Positions 1-9,627 of a stretch of 64,000 bases of DNA are shown here, one piece after another. The DNA lies in NCBI RefSeq assembly GCF_002836715.1, contig NZ_PJAT01000085.1, positions 1-64,000 on the forward strand, written 5' to 3'. Within the stretch, counting starts at the first letter, position 1, and each line of letters begins with the position of its first letter. Position numbers and translations under genes: made by a program. The notes beneath the pieces were generated by a model. It was not told the DNA's origin. It was given only the letters and a program-made list of their open reading frames with translations, and ran no database searches. This DNA is from Psychrobacter sp. 4Dc. Lineage in GTDB: Bacteria; Pseudomonadota; Gammaproteobacteria; Pseudomonadales; Moraxellaceae.

Positions 1-94
1 AATTATCGTTTGTTGGCTAGTGGCTAATTAATAATGGCTAAGCACGATTAAAAAGAGCCGCTTTTATACAATGTATAAATACCCTCAGCCTACC

Positions 95-1393
95 TCACCA
101 TCCAGCCAGTGAGGACGCACTGTTTTGAGTAATAAATCCATCTGGCGTTTGACCATTATCTGCTTGCCAACGCTGGAATGCCATACGAGTATTGGTACCC
201 ACGATACCATCAGCGCCTTTGGTATCGTAACCCATACTAGTCAAACGACGTTGTAGGTTAGTCACTTGCGTGGTCGATAATGGACGCTCATAACGAGGCC
301 AAGACTTTTGCAACCCGCTTTGTCCATTAATCGTTTTGCCTAGCAGACTAACACCCAACGCATAACTTGATGAGTTGTTATAGACTTTAATCACATCAAA
401 GTTTGGGCTCAGCAATAATACTGGACCGTCTTTACCAGCAGGTAACCATAGCTCCATCTGAGTATTGGCATCTAAGTAAACGTCCGCTATCGTATCGACG
501 CCCATCGCCGCCCATCTAGCCGCAGGTTGTTTGCTACCAACCACTGAGTAATCAAACGAGGCTGGCACCGTTGCCTCGTAAAATGGCGCTAAGCCACGAA
601 CCCAACCTGAGTTACTCAGATAGTTGGCTGTCGAGGCTAGTGCATCACCAGTCGCCCAAGGATTGCGATGTCCATTGCCATCACCATCGACCCCTTGTTT
701 GAGCCAAGTCTCAGGGATAAACTGGGTTTGTCCCATACCACCTGCCCAAGAACCGTCCAACTGTGACCATGATACATCACCGCGTTGTAGCAGTGTCGCT
801 AACGATAGCAACTGCGTTTCAGCAAACTCTTGACGACGACCATCATAGGCAAGGCTGGCAAGCGAACTTGGCAAATCACTATTACCGGTCACAGCGCCAT
901 ACGATGACTCCATGCCCCATATCGCAGCGATAATCTCTGCATTGACCCCATACTGAGACTCTAGCTGAGACAAATAAGCACGCTGTTCGGCAAATTTACG
1001 CTTCCCTACACTGACGCGTCCACTTGATACCGCAGAATCTACGTATTCCCACGGCATCTTGGAAAACTCGGGCTGACCTGAATCTAATGAGATGACTTGC
1101 TGGTTTAGATAAGCAGAATCAAGCAATCGACCAATCACTTGGGCATCATAGCCTGACGATATGGCCCGCATAGAAAAGTCTGACTTCCAATCAGAAAAGC
1201 TACTATAGCTAGGCTTTGGCGCAGGCTGCGGTTTTACGACTGGTGCAGGTGTTGGTTTGACCTGAACGGTTTGGGTTTGAGTAATCTCAACGCCGCCTTG
1301 ACGAACAGGCTTACTTTGCATTGCCTGCTGGCTTGTACACCCAACCATCACTAATGCTGGCATAAGGGTGAGGTATTGCTTTTTTAATCTCAT
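95..1393 (-). CDS. mltB: Lytic murein transglycosylase, MltB family lipoprotein
   Basis: Cleaves the glycan strands of peptidoglycan to 1,6-anhydro-muropeptides from the periplasmic face. From the chosen ATG the protein has 432 residues. It has a lipoprotein signal ending in MVGC (Cys about 19), a Pro/Lys/Gln-rich linker to about residue 65, the SLT_2 catalytic domain with the putative catalytic Glu162 in GMESSYG, and a C-terminal peptidoglycan-binding_1 domain (about 365-430, with LQRRLTSMGYDTKGADG). An in-frame start 45 bases further upstream would bury the signal peptide behind 15 extra residues. The ATG at 1393 has TTGAG before it and places the lipobox correctly. It follows nlpD and surE on the same strand. 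Family assignment is firm; the exact paralogue is less so. Confidence 0.9.
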   Translation of the reverse strand: MRLKKQYLTLMPALVMVGCTSQQAMQSKPVRQGGVEITQTQTVQVKPTPAPVVKPQPAPKPSYSSFSDWKSDFSMRAISSGYDAQVIGRLLDSAYLNQQVISLDSGQPEFSKMPWEYVDSAVSSGRVSVGKRKFAEQRAYLSQLESQYGVNAEIIAAIWGMESSYGAVTGNSDLPSSLASLAYDGRRQEFAETQLLSLATLLQRGDVSWSQLDGSWAGGMGQTQFIPETWLKQGVDGDGNGHRNPWATGDALASTANYLSNSGWVRGLAPFYEATVPASFDYSVVGSKQPAARWAAMGVDTIADVYLDANTQMELWLPAGKDGPVLLLSPNFDVIKVYNNSSSYALGVSLLGKTINGQSGLQKSWPRYERPLSTTQVTNLQRRLTSMGYDTKGADGIVGTNTRMAFQRWQADNGQTPDGFITQNSASSLAGW

Positions 1394-1462
1394 AAAAAAT
1401 CTCAAACATGAATAAATAAAATGGCTCACAGTGGCCAAGCTATCCGTAGCTATTATTTAAGT

Positions 1463-2251
1463 CTAACGCCCAAGTACGCTACGTGGGTCAATAGGATTAC
1501 CATTTAAGCGAACTTGAAACTCTAAGCCTACCTCATTGGTCTGACCACTGCTGCCCATACTGGCAATACGTTGACCACGCTGTACTGTATCGCCCTCTTG
1601 CACCAATAATTGGCTATTGTGCGCGTAGGCTGTGATGTAGTTATCACTATGACGAATCATAATTAGATTGCCATACTCTGGCAGACCGTTGCCTGAGTAA
1701 AGCACAGTTCCTGATTGGCTGGCAAGTACTGGATCACCAACTTTGCCTGCAAACCACATTCCCATATTGCCCGCAGCAGGGTCAATGTTACGAGTTACTG
1801 GGTTGCGCGTAGGGTAATCATAACCAGAGGTCGAGTTGGCAGTGGCTTCATAGGCTGGTATTTGAGATTGGGTCACAGGTGGCGTATAAGTTGGTTGCGT
1901 TTGAACTGGAGCACTGTAGCTATTGTTACTTGCAGTGGTTGCCACATTGCCTTGCCATAGTTTGAGCCATTGGCCACTATAGATGGTGTATTTACTATCT
2001 AGATTGTTCATCGCTCCGATTTGGCGGTAGTTCAGACGATAGCGCGCTGCAATCTGGCTGACCGTATCGCCGCGTTGTACACGGTGATAGTTAGGGACGC
2101 CTTGCGCGTTAGTAATAATCTTAGGACCTGCTTGGTTTGCTGATTGATAGGTAGGCTTCGTTGCACAGCCGACGACAGATAGAGTAGCGACTGCCATAGT
2201 ACCAATCAACGCGGCTTTAACAAGGTGCGATCCAGCTATGATTTTTTTCAT
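1463..2251 (-). CDS. nlpD: NlpD-type LysM/LytM-domain lipoprotein
   Basis: Probable outer-membrane lipoprotein activator of septal amidases. The 262-residue protein has a lipobox ending SVVGC (Cys about 29), one LysM domain (about 55-100, starting YHRVQRGDTVSQIAARY), a Thr/Gln/Pro-rich linker, and a LytM/M23 fold (about 145-260). The M23 zinc ligands are mostly lost: the first His/Asp motif reads NMGMWFAG, and the HLHFEIR-type strand reads GLEFQVR. AYAH is retained. Such degeneracy is the known hallmark of NlpD/EnvC regulators, which activate amidases rather than cut peptidoglycan. AGGA lies 7 bases before the ATG. It lies between surE and mltB; surE-nlpD adjacency is common in gammaproteobacteria, and the usual intervening pcm is absent here. 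Confidence 0.88.
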   Translation of the reverse strand: MKKIIAGSHLVKAALIGTMAVATLSVVGCATKPTYQSANQAGPKIITNAQGVPNYHRVQRGDTVSQIAARYRLNYRQIGAMNNLDSKYTIYSGQWLKLWQGNVATTASNNSYSAPVQTQPTYTPPVTQSQIPAYEATANSTSGYDYPTRNPVTRNIDPAAGNMGMWFAGKVGDPVLASQSGTVLYSGNGLPEYGNLIMIRHSDNYITAYAHNSQLLVQEGDTVQRGQRIASMGSSGQTNEVGLEFQVRLNGNPIDPRSVLGR

Positions 2252-2386
2252 ACAAGGTTCCTATTCTTTGTGTTGCTCATTCATTGTTTAATCATTCAAA
2301 AGATCTTAATGCCATACAAGAGTCTTCTGATATTCTCATAACACGTCAGTGTTTAATAAGCCGGTATGGATTATATCTTATAGAAT

Positions 2387-3205
2387 TTATAGCGCGAGTG
2401 TTGATAATCTATCCAGCGCTGCCGTTGGCGTATGATGTAGGCGTACTGGTGACAAACTGACATACCCTGCCGCTACAGCTTGATAATCTATCATCATATC
2501 CTGCTTTGCTTGTACCGCATTGATTGATGTTTCTAATGGTCGCTCATTTTTACCTTTTCGTAGAGACAACCAATACGCATCTCGACCGCGTGGGTCTATC
2601 ATATGGCGTACTGGCTGAGCAGCCTGCTTATGGCCTAGCGAGGTTATTTTTCGACCCTTGATATCATCGGCATGCTGCACATCAGGAATATTAACGTTTA
2701 ATACATGATAGGGCAAACTTTTGAGCATCTCTAAAACCGAAGTTTCAGTAAGCAGCTTGACGATTTCATGTGCGGCCACTTGATAATCACTGGCTGATTC
2801 TTGCCCGCCGTTTTTGACACCTCCGCCTACCAAAGACGTTGCTATAGCAGGAATACCAGATAGTTGCGCAGTCAATGCAGCACCGAACGTACCAGAGAAC
2901 ATCACATCCTGTCCCAAGTTAGCCCCTGAGTTAATGCCTGTAATCACGCAGTCAAAGTCAGTATCACGATACAACTCATGGATTGCTAGATAAACACAAT
3001 CAGCTGGTGAACCATTTACCGCTACAAATCCAGAAGGCAACTGATGCGTGTGCAGTGGTCTTGAAACACTTAACGCACTGGCATAACCGCTTTGTTCATC
3101 GTTCGGGGCGACGACCATCACTTCACCAATAGTCGATAATGCTTGAGATAGTGCCAATAATCCTGGCGCATATACACCGTCATCATTACTAATTAAAAAT
3201 CTCAT
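2387..3205 (-). CDS. surE: 5'/3'-nucleotidase SurE
   Basis: Metal-dependent nucleoside monophosphate phosphatase of the cytoplasm, linked to stationary-phase survival. The 272-residue protein opens with MRFLISNDDG, where Asp8 and Asp9 are metal ligands. The other family signatures are Ser39 in NDEQSG and Asn92 in GINSGANLG. Length matches the family. GAG precedes the ATG by about 5 bases. It is upstream of and co-directional with nlpD (135-base gap), the usual arrangement. Assignment is secure. Confidence 0.95.
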   Translation of the reverse strand: MRFLISNDDGVYAPGLLALSQALSTIGEVMVVAPNDEQSGYASALSVSRPLHTHQLPSGFVAVNGSPADCVYLAIHELYRDTDFDCVITGINSGANLGQDVMFSGTFGAALTAQLSGIPAIATSLVGGGVKNGGQESASDYQVAAHEIVKLLTETSVLEMLKSLPYHVLNVNIPDVQHADDIKGRKITSLGHKQAAQPVRHMIDPRGRDAYWLSLRKGKNERPLETSINAVQAKQDMMIDYQAVAAGYVSLSPVRLHHTPTAALDRLSTLAL

Positions 3206-3745
3206 TTCTGCTCAGTATGTGGTTAATATTTTATTGCCGATTTTTCTACATCTCTATTTGATCATTCTGCTATCGTGCCATGTCTGTTCAAGATAGCCAT
3301 CAAAGAACGATGCTCATATTTAAAATGAAAACATGATACTCTAATTCTTCAATGACATGACATCTCAGTCTAACGAAAAAGTATCATTTTGATAGCATGG
3401 GCGATTATAACTGAATAATATATAGACACGAACCCTGTCATTAGCAAAGTATCATGTTCTTCTTATGCTAATGATTATATGAGAAAAATAACGTGACCAA
3501 TATTTGTATAGAGCGGATGACAACCAGTAGATTCAGCATCGCGTTACAATACGCAACACCCCACAACAATACAAACTGATGTACTGATACTGAAGTAACG
3601 TCATTAGGGTATGCTACTGATATGTTGCTAAAAAATGGTTTTGGCTCACAAGATATCTACACATAAATCAATATTTTATGTGACTTTTGTTTTTTTACCG
3701 ATTAACATATGACCATTAAATAAAGACGAGCGAGTGTAATACTGA
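3206..3745. other. Intergenic region, no gene seen
   Basis: This 540-base AT-rich gap separates divergent surE and the exported-protein gene at 3746. It must hold both promoters. I found no convincing coding frame, RNA gene, long repeat or terminator in it. Confidence 0.4.
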
Positions 3746-4180
3746 ATGAATAAACAATCGATATTATCTATAGCTTCTGTGATAGCAAATACTGCCTCAA
3801 AAGTTGGGATTGCAGGACTGATAACGTCTGTTGCTATGCTGTCTCAAGCTTCTAATGCTGCGAATAACTCTGGCACTACCATTCCGCTAGACATGTCTGG
3901 CATCAATATCACTAAGCACGAAATTGCGGTGATGCAGGTACTATCAGAGATATGCCCACCAATGCTAAATGGTAAGCAAAAACAGCGGTTCTATAAGTCG
4001 TACACCGTACAGCTACATGAGCTAATGCCTTCTCTAGAAGATCCAAAAGCGGCTATTCAATACTTATCTACACAGCAAGACTACCGCCAGATACTACAAG
4101 GTATTCGTAGTTGGACGATGGGATTCTCAAAGCAAGAAAACAAAGCACTATGTGAAGATTTGGCAAACGCGGATTATTAG
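3746..4180 (+). CDS. Exported protein of unknown function (Moraxellaceae type)
   Basis: I do not recognise a functional family. The 144-residue protein has an N-terminal hydrophobic signal with probable cleavage after the Ala-rich stretch near residues 35-39 (SQASNAAN). The mature part is about 105 residues, mostly helical, with only two Cys (in EICPPM and ALCEDL) that could form a disulfide, and a Trp-Thr-Met-Gly-Phe stretch near the C-terminus. It resembles, from memory only, the short MCR_0457-type proteins annotated in Moraxella relatives. The ribosome site is weak (GAG about 15 bases upstream). It stands alone between long intergenic regions, so it is probably monocistronic. Confidence 0.7.
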   Translation: MNKQSILSIASVIANTASKVGIAGLITSVAMLSQASNAANNSGTTIPLDMSGINITKHEIAVMQVLSEICPPMLNGKQKQRFYKSYTVQLHELMPSLEDPKAAIQYLSTQQDYRQILQGIRSWTMGFSKQENKALCEDLANADY

Positions 4181-4680
4181 ACAACTAGCTAGTTTAATTC
4201 AATAACTAGCGTCCTCTGCTTAATGTGTTAATAATATTGGTATCAATGATAATAAAATAAAAGCTATGTACTCTTTATAACATCAATTAAGCAAATATTA
4301 TCAACTGATTGTCTAGATATCTGTAGCATCAAAGCTTGCTGTCACTTTACTTGTTATTCACAAGCAGTGGAGCAGGCTTTTTTGTGAGCGTTAAATTTTT
4401 ATTACAGAGACTGGTCAGATGATAGACACGACAAATATATGATAGGCCTTCATTTTTCTTTTCAAACTTGCCTTATTTTTGCATTTATCGATTCCCCATC
4501 GGTAGTCATTTTGCTAAGATAAGGCGTTAATTTTATGTCTATTGTGTAGGCGTTACTATTTTCATCGATACATTATTTTAAACACTGCATTTAAGACATG
4601 CTGCTTAAAATAATGTATGGAAATAGGTACAAAACATAAGCGATAGATACATTTGGTTCCATGATGCGGTGTAATGATAT
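4181..4680. other. Intergenic region, no gene seen
   Basis: About 500 bases between the exported-protein gene and dacC. It should contain the end of the first transcript and the dacC promoter. Minus-strand open frames reach into it from dacC but look like shadows: they are Cys/His/Tyr-rich, lack family features and overlap the dacC signal sequence. Confidence 0.4.
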
Positions 4681-5847
4681 ATGACAGTAAAGCGTGTAAA
4701 AAATCAGCTGATACAGCTGGTAGTTGGTGTAAGTATCTCGATGAGTGCAGTAGTGGCAAACGCAGCCATTCAACCACCTGAAATGGACAATACTGCCTAT
4801 GTGTTGATGGACTATAACACTGGCGAAATTTTGGCTCAAAAGAACGCCAATGAGGCGCTGCCGCCAGCATCTCTGACTAAGATGATGACCAGTTATATCA
4901 TTGAGCAACGCTTAGCATCAGGCGACCTGAAAGAAGATGAACAGGTATTGATGAGTCCAAACGCATGGTGCCGTGGTAGCAGCAGCCAATCTTGTATGTA
5001 TGTGCCTGTGAACAAAACCGCCAGCGTCATCGATATGCTACGCGGTATTATTATTCAATCAGGTAATGATGCATCGAAAGCCATGGCTGAACATATTGCT
5101 GGTAGCGAAGCCTCATTTGCAATATTGATGAACGAACAAGCACAAAAGATTGGCATGGAGAACTCTAACTTTGTCAATGCTACGGGTATGCCTGATGAAG
5201 GTCATTTAGCGTCTGCTTTAGATTTGTCTAAACTTGCTCGCGCTATTATCAAAAACAGCGGCGACTACTATAGTATCTACGCAGAAAAAGAGTTCACTTA
5301 TAACGGTATTACCCAAGGTAACCGTAATGCTCTGCTGATTACCGACCCTACTGTTGATGGCCTGAAAACTGGCCACACTGATGCGGCAGGCTACTGCTTG
5401 GTTGCATCAAGCAACCGTGAAGGCATGCGTCTAATCTCTGTCATTATGGGTACCAAGAGCCAACAGGCTCGCGCTGATCAGTCACGCGAACTACTTAACT
5501 GGGGTTTCGGTCACTTTACAACGGTTACCAAGGCGCCTGCTGGGCAGTTCGTTAGTAAGCTTCCAGTATGGTTTGGAGAAGCTGACGAGGTAGAGCTTGC
5601 AACTGGCGACAACTTGCAAATCCTAACCAGTAAAACCCAGAAAAACAAAATTACCACAGTGGTGGATATTCCTGAGAGTTTAGAAGCACCGATTAAAAAA
5701 GGTCAGGAAGTTGGTAAAATGATGGCTGTCATTGATGGTAAAGCGGTAGCCTCAGTTCCTATCATTGCAACCAACGATATCGAACAGTCAGGCTTTATGA
5801 GCCGTACTTGGGAACATATCGTACGCTGGGTAAAGAATCTTCTCTAA
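4681..5847 (+). CDS. dacC: D-alanyl-D-alanine carboxypeptidase (PBP5/6 type)
   Basis: Removes the terminal D-Ala from peptidoglycan pentapeptides in the periplasm. The 388-residue protein has a signal peptide ending near VVANA, then the peptidase S11 domain with all three active-site motifs: Ser64-Leu-Thr-Lys67, Ser127-Gly-Asn129 and Lys229-Thr-Gly231. A PBP5 C-terminal domain follows (about 285-370). The final segment, about residues 373-388 with TWEHIVRWVKNLL, is the expected amphipathic membrane anchor. The ATG is the first possible start, since an in-frame TGA lies two codons upstream. The ribosome site is weak. A strong terminator follows. The family is certain; dacC versus dacA naming is not. 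Confidence 0.93.
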   Translation: MTVKRVKNQLIQLVVGVSISMSAVVANAAIQPPEMDNTAYVLMDYNTGEILAQKNANEALPPASLTKMMTSYIIEQRLASGDLKEDEQVLMSPNAWCRGSSSQSCMYVPVNKTASVIDMLRGIIIQSGNDASKAMAEHIAGSEASFAILMNEQAQKIGMENSNFVNATGMPDEGHLASALDLSKLARAIIKNSGDYYSIYAEKEFTYNGITQGNRNALLITDPTVDGLKTGHTDAAGYCLVASSNREGMRLISVIMGTKSQQARADQSRELLNWGFGHFTTVTKAPAGQFVSKLPVWFGEADEVELATGDNLQILTSKTQKNKITTVVDIPESLEAPIKKGQEVGKMMAVIDGKAVASVPIIATNDIEQSGFMSRTWEHIVRWVKNLL

Positions 5848-5888
5848 GAGAAACCTTTAAAAAGCAATTCCAGCTAAAAACTGTTTAA

Positions 5889-5920
5889 AAAAAGACGCCT
5901 CAAAATGGGCGTCTTTTTTC
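5889..5920 (+). terminator. Rho-independent terminator of dacC
   Basis: A 10-bp stem, AAAAGACGCC paired with GGCGTCTTTT, encloses an 8-base loop and runs into a T tract. It starts about 40 bases after the dacC stop. The A-rich left flank could also let it stop leftward transcription. Confidence 0.9.
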
Positions 5921-6029
5921 TTTTTATGCTTACTTTAATTCAACAGTGCTTCGATAGTAAAAAATATGAAAAATGCTACCTAGTAAATTAAATAAGCCTA
6001 ACTAGGAACACCGATTTAATAGAACCGTA

Positions 6030-8000
6030 CTACGTCCAAACCAACCATTGTTTTAATAAGTCGCTTAACGCTTTGTCCTTATAAGTAGCAATATGACAAT
6101 AGTCAATACCAGCTGCTTTTAAACCATACTCAAAGCTGCCTACATAGCGCGCCCGATGCTGTGGATACCAATATACCAATAACGCACGATGCTCGCTCTT
6201 ACTGCCCTCATCGCTTTCATGCTTACGGATACGTTTGGCTACCATCGCAGCTTTTTCCGGGAAAACATCTTCACCAAACATCACCATGTCAACTTTCTGC
6301 TTACGCATCTCCTCTATGACGAGTTGGTTACCTTGGCAACAAATAATCGTAGCCCCTAGATATTCCAGTTCATTTAATAAGGAGCCTGTCTCATGATAGT
6401 AATAATAAATAATCGTTAGACCAGACAATAAGCGCTGCTGTTTTGATTGCTGTTGATTGGGCATCGCTATGGTCAGCGTAAACTGTGTACCTACACCAAG
6501 CACACTATCAACATCAATCGTAGCACCCATAAGCTGCGCCATTTGTCTAACAATCGGTAAGCCAACCCCTGAGCCTTCGTACTGGCGAGTTTGCGACGAA
6601 TCTACCTGAAAGAACGGATTAAATATATCGTCTAGGTGCTCATTATTGATACCAATACCCGTATCTTTCACGCTAATCTGCCAACGATTACTTTTATTAA
6701 AATGTGTCAGTTGCGACGTAATCGTAACTTTCCCGACAGGCGTGAACTTAATCGCATTATTGAGCAGTATCGATAGTATCTGATATATTTTTTCTGAATC
6801 ACCATATAGGCTATAGTCTATATGATGAATATTACTGATTAACTCTAACCCTTTTTGCGTAGCCATATTTTCAAACTTAGCTAACAGATCAGCGATTAGC
6901 TGTAATGGGTTAAACTCATTTTTATGAATTCTTATCTGGCCTTTTTGGATCTGGTTCAACTGTATAATATGATCTAACGACAATACCAATTTATCACTAC
7001 CACTACTGATAATCTCTACCGCGTCTTTTTGCTCTCTGCTGAGAGTCTCATAATCTAACAGTTGTAAACCGCCTACAATTGCATTCAACGACGTTTTTAA
7101 CTCATGAGAAATCATGCTTTGAAAATTGTGCAATTGCACATCAAGTGACATATCTTTATTGTGCAATTGCTGTTCAAAAGCTGCAAGGGTTTCATAACCT
7201 TGCCGTGCTTCTTGTAAACGATTGAATAAAACAATTAATGCTTTTTTGATTTGGGTCAGTTCTTGAAAATTGAATTGCTGCGGAATGACGGGTAGTTGCT
7301 CTAGATTTGTGTTGTTTATGACAATATCACAAACATCAGTTAACACTTCAATATCTTTAACTGGCCAATTAAGTTTTCGGAAAATGTAAAAAGCAAAAAT
7401 AATAATCAGCACAACTGTTGTTAGCCATAACCACAGGATATTTTGGAACCACTGTAAACGTAGCAACTTTACATCTATCGTAATATTAATATAACCAATC
7501 AATGTGCTATTTTCGGTAACTGTATCAGTCACCTCATCTGGCGCTGACGATTCGCTCATAATGTTTGATAAAGTCAGTGCTAACTGTTGATTGGAATCGG
7601 ACTTATTGGACGCGATACTACTGGCATCAAGGTCTTTACTAATCACTGGATAGTTGAAACTGACCGTATGCGCAAATAAAGCATTTTTCCAATCAGCAAG
7701 CGACTGGTCTATATCTTCAATTGGCTCAGAAGTTGAATAGAAAACAATACTCTGAATAGTCGGCTCATTCTCTAACAAGATATTGACTTGTTCAGCCACA
7801 ACATCTGCCCCATCTGCAGTCGATGCGCTAGTCGTTAGTAGCGATGCCAATTGCTGAATATGCTGTTCTTTTTCTTGATAGTGATGCACTAAACCATAAA
7901 GAAAAGGCAACAAAAAACCTGCCAGCACTGCCAATACGACAGCTTGTATGACAGAACGCCAGATAAGTACGGGGATGGTTTGAGACGAACGGTTGTTCAT
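6030..8000 (-). CDS. Orphan hybrid-like sensor histidine kinase with degenerate receiver tail
   Basis: Membrane sensor kinase of 656 residues. Transmembrane helices at about 14-36 and 186-207 flank a periplasmic sensor of about 150 residues. A short coiled linker follows, then HisKA with phospho-acceptor His299 (MISHELKTS), and HATPase_c with the N box (NNAIKF, 414-419), G1 (DTGIG, 446-450) and G2 (GSGVG, 476-480). The last 130 residues (about 523-656) look like a receiver fold. However, the strand that should end in the phosphorylated Asp reads DMVMFG, so Gly576 takes that place. No response regulator is adjacent. The kinase core looks intact; the stimulus and partner cannot be told from sequence. 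Confidence 0.85.
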   Translation of the reverse strand: MNNRSSQTIPVLIWRSVIQAVVLAVLAGFLLPFLYGLVHHYQEKEQHIQQLASLLTTSASTADGADVVAEQVNILLENEPTIQSIVFYSTSEPIEDIDQSLADWKNALFAHTVSFNYPVISKDLDASSIASNKSDSNQQLALTLSNIMSESSAPDEVTDTVTENSTLIGYINITIDVKLLRLQWFQNILWLWLTTVVLIIIFAFYIFRKLNWPVKDIEVLTDVCDIVINNTNLEQLPVIPQQFNFQELTQIKKALIVLFNRLQEARQGYETLAAFEQQLHNKDMSLDVQLHNFQSMISHELKTSLNAIVGGLQLLDYETLSREQKDAVEIISSGSDKLVLSLDHIIQLNQIQKGQIRIHKNEFNPLQLIADLLAKFENMATQKGLELISNIHHIDYSLYGDSEKIYQILSILLNNAIKFTPVGKVTITSQLTHFNKSNRWQISVKDTGIGINNEHLDDIFNPFFQVDSSQTRQYEGSGVGLPIVRQMAQLMGATIDVDSVLGVGTQFTLTIAMPNQQQSKQQRLLSGLTIIYYYYHETGSLLNELEYLGATIICCQGNQLVIEEMRKQKVDMVMFGEDVFPEKAAMVAKRIRKHESDEGSKSEHRALLVYWYPQHRARYVGSFEYGLKAAGIDYCHIATYKDKALSDLLKQWLVWT

Positions 8001-8129
8001 ATCACTCTACTGAGTCGCGTGCAGCTTTCATTTATAGTACAGGTATTTTAAAGATGTGATAAGTAAGACATTTGAGTATTTTTTGAAACTAAGATAGCTA
8101 TTTATAAGCCCAAACTATAGCGTATTAAT

Positions 8130-8166
8130 AGAAAAATGTCATCGCGCTATCGAACGCGATGACATT
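8130..8166 (-). terminator. Terminator after der (end of the rlmN-der gene run)
   Basis: A perfect 12-bp inverted repeat, AATGTCATCGCG and CGCGATGACATT, has an 8-base loop. Read on the minus strand it is followed by TTTTTC. It begins 40 bases beyond the der stop codon. Confidence 0.85.
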
Positions 8167-8205
8167 AATCATAAAGCTAAAGATATAACGCCTAAAATAC
8201 GAGAA

Positions 8206-9627
8206 TTAACGAGGCTTTTTATCTTTGGTAGTAAATTTCTGTGATCTATTACGCTCACGTTGACGCAATTGCTGAGCTTTAGCTTTAGTCGGCGTGTCGC
8301 TCTTGTTAGCATATGGATTGTCGTTTTGCTTCAAGATAACGTTAAGCGGTGTGCCTTCTAGCTTAAATACCTGACGGAACTGATTCTCCAGATAACGCTG
8401 ATAGCTCTTAGGAAGCGCACTGGTTTGGTTACCATGAATAACAATAACAGGTGGATTGTGGCCACCAATATGCGCATAACGCAACTTGATACGACGACCA
8501 GCAACGGTCGGTGGCGGATTGGCCGTTACCGCATCTTGCAAAATCTGAGTCAAACGGTTGGTTGATACTTCAAACATCGAAGATTTATACGCACGTAAGA
8601 TAGACGGATATAAATTACCGACGCCTGTACCATGCAATGCTGAAATCAAATGTATTTTTACATAAGGAATAAAGCTAAAACGGCGATCCATTTCAAGCTT
8701 GATATAGTCTCTTTGATCTTGCGTTAGACCATCCCATTTATTGATCGCAACGACTAACGCTCGTCCAGCGTCAAGTGCATAACCAATCATATGCAAATCT
8801 TGGTCCACGATACCTTCATGAGCATCAATGACAATCACGGTTACGTTAGAATCTTCAATCGCTTGCAAGGTCTTGATGACAGAGAACTTTTCTACTTTTT
8901 CATCGATTTTACCGCGGCGACGTACACCAGCGGTGTCAATCAAGACATAGTCTCTGCCTTCACGCTGATAAGGAATATAAATACTGTCGCGTGTCGTGCC
9001 TGGCATATCGAATACCACTACTCGATCTTCGCCAAGCAGGCGGTTCACGAGCGTTGATTTACCAACATTTGGGCGACCGATAATGGCAAGCTTTAAGCCT
9101 CTTGGCTCTACTATGTTTTCTTGCTCAGGCATATCAGCCGTTAGCACTTCAAGCAAGTTGCCCACACCGCGACCATGACTGGCTGCCATCGGATACGGCT
9201 CGCCCAATCCTAATGCATAAAACTCAGCAGGCGCTGCATCATGTACACCGTCGACTTTATTGGCGACAACATACACAGGCTTGCCTAACGTATGCAAAAA
9301 TTTACCAATTTCAGCGTCTGCGCCAATCATACCGGCACGAGCGTCAACGACGAATACGATGATGTCTGCTTCATGAATTGCTGTATGCGACTGCTCAGAC
9401 ATATAGTCATCGATATTGCCGCTACCGTCGTCAGCTTCACCGATACCACCCGTATCTACAACGATAAAGGATTTGTCTTCATAAGTTGCATCACCGTACT
9501 GACGGTCACGAGTCAATCCCGAAAGGTCAGCGACCAATGCCTGCCGACTTTTTGTGAACTGATTAAATAAGGTGGATTTACCGACGTTTGGACGACCAAT
9601 TAAGGCGACCACAGGCTTGATACTCAT
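8206..9627 (-). CDS. der: Ribosome biogenesis GTPase Der (EngA)
   Basis: Double GTPase needed for 50S subunit maturation in the cytoplasm. The 473-residue protein has two complete G domains. The first has GRPNVGKS at 11-18, DTGG, and NKVD at 123-126. The second has GRPNVGKS at 184-191, DTAG, and NKWD at 296-299. A KH-like domain follows (about 350-440) and then a Lys/Arg-rich tail, typical of the family. GAGAG precedes the ATG. It lies downstream of bamB, as in most gammaproteobacteria, but with an unusually long gap of 393 bases. A strong terminator follows. Confidence 0.97.
   Translation of the reverse strand: MSIKPVVALIGRPNVGKSTLFNQFTKSRQALVADLSGLTRDRQYGDATYEDKSFIVVDTGGIGEADDGSGNIDDYMSEQSHTAIHEADIIVFVVDARAGMIGADAEIGKFLHTLGKPVYVVANKVDGVHDAAPAEFYALGLGEPYPMAASHGRGVGNLLEVLTADMPEQENIVEPRGLKLAIIGRPNVGKSTLVNRLLGEDRVVVFDMPGTTRDSIYIPYQREGRDYVLIDTAGVRRRGKIDEKVEKFSVIKTLQAIEDSNVTVIVIDAHEGIVDQDLHMIGYALDAGRALVVAINKWDGLTQDQRDYIKLEMDRRFSFIPYVKIHLISALHGTGVGNLYPSILRAYKSSMFEVSTNRLTQILQDAVTANPPPTVAGRRIKLRYAHIGGHNPPVIVIHGNQTSALPKSYQRYLENQFRQVFKLEGTPLNVILKQNDNPYANKSDTPTKAKAQQLRQRERNRSQKFTTKDKKPR

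Noticed and set aside
1463-2251. NlpD as a decayed peptidase
   Set aside because: Loss of M23 zinc ligands is the normal state of NlpD-type amidase activators, not a sign of a pseudogene.
4562-4908. Two overlapping minus-strand frames of about 100 codons
   Set aside because: They overlap the dacC signal region and promoter, are Cys/His/Tyr-rich and lack start signals; dacC is unmistakable.
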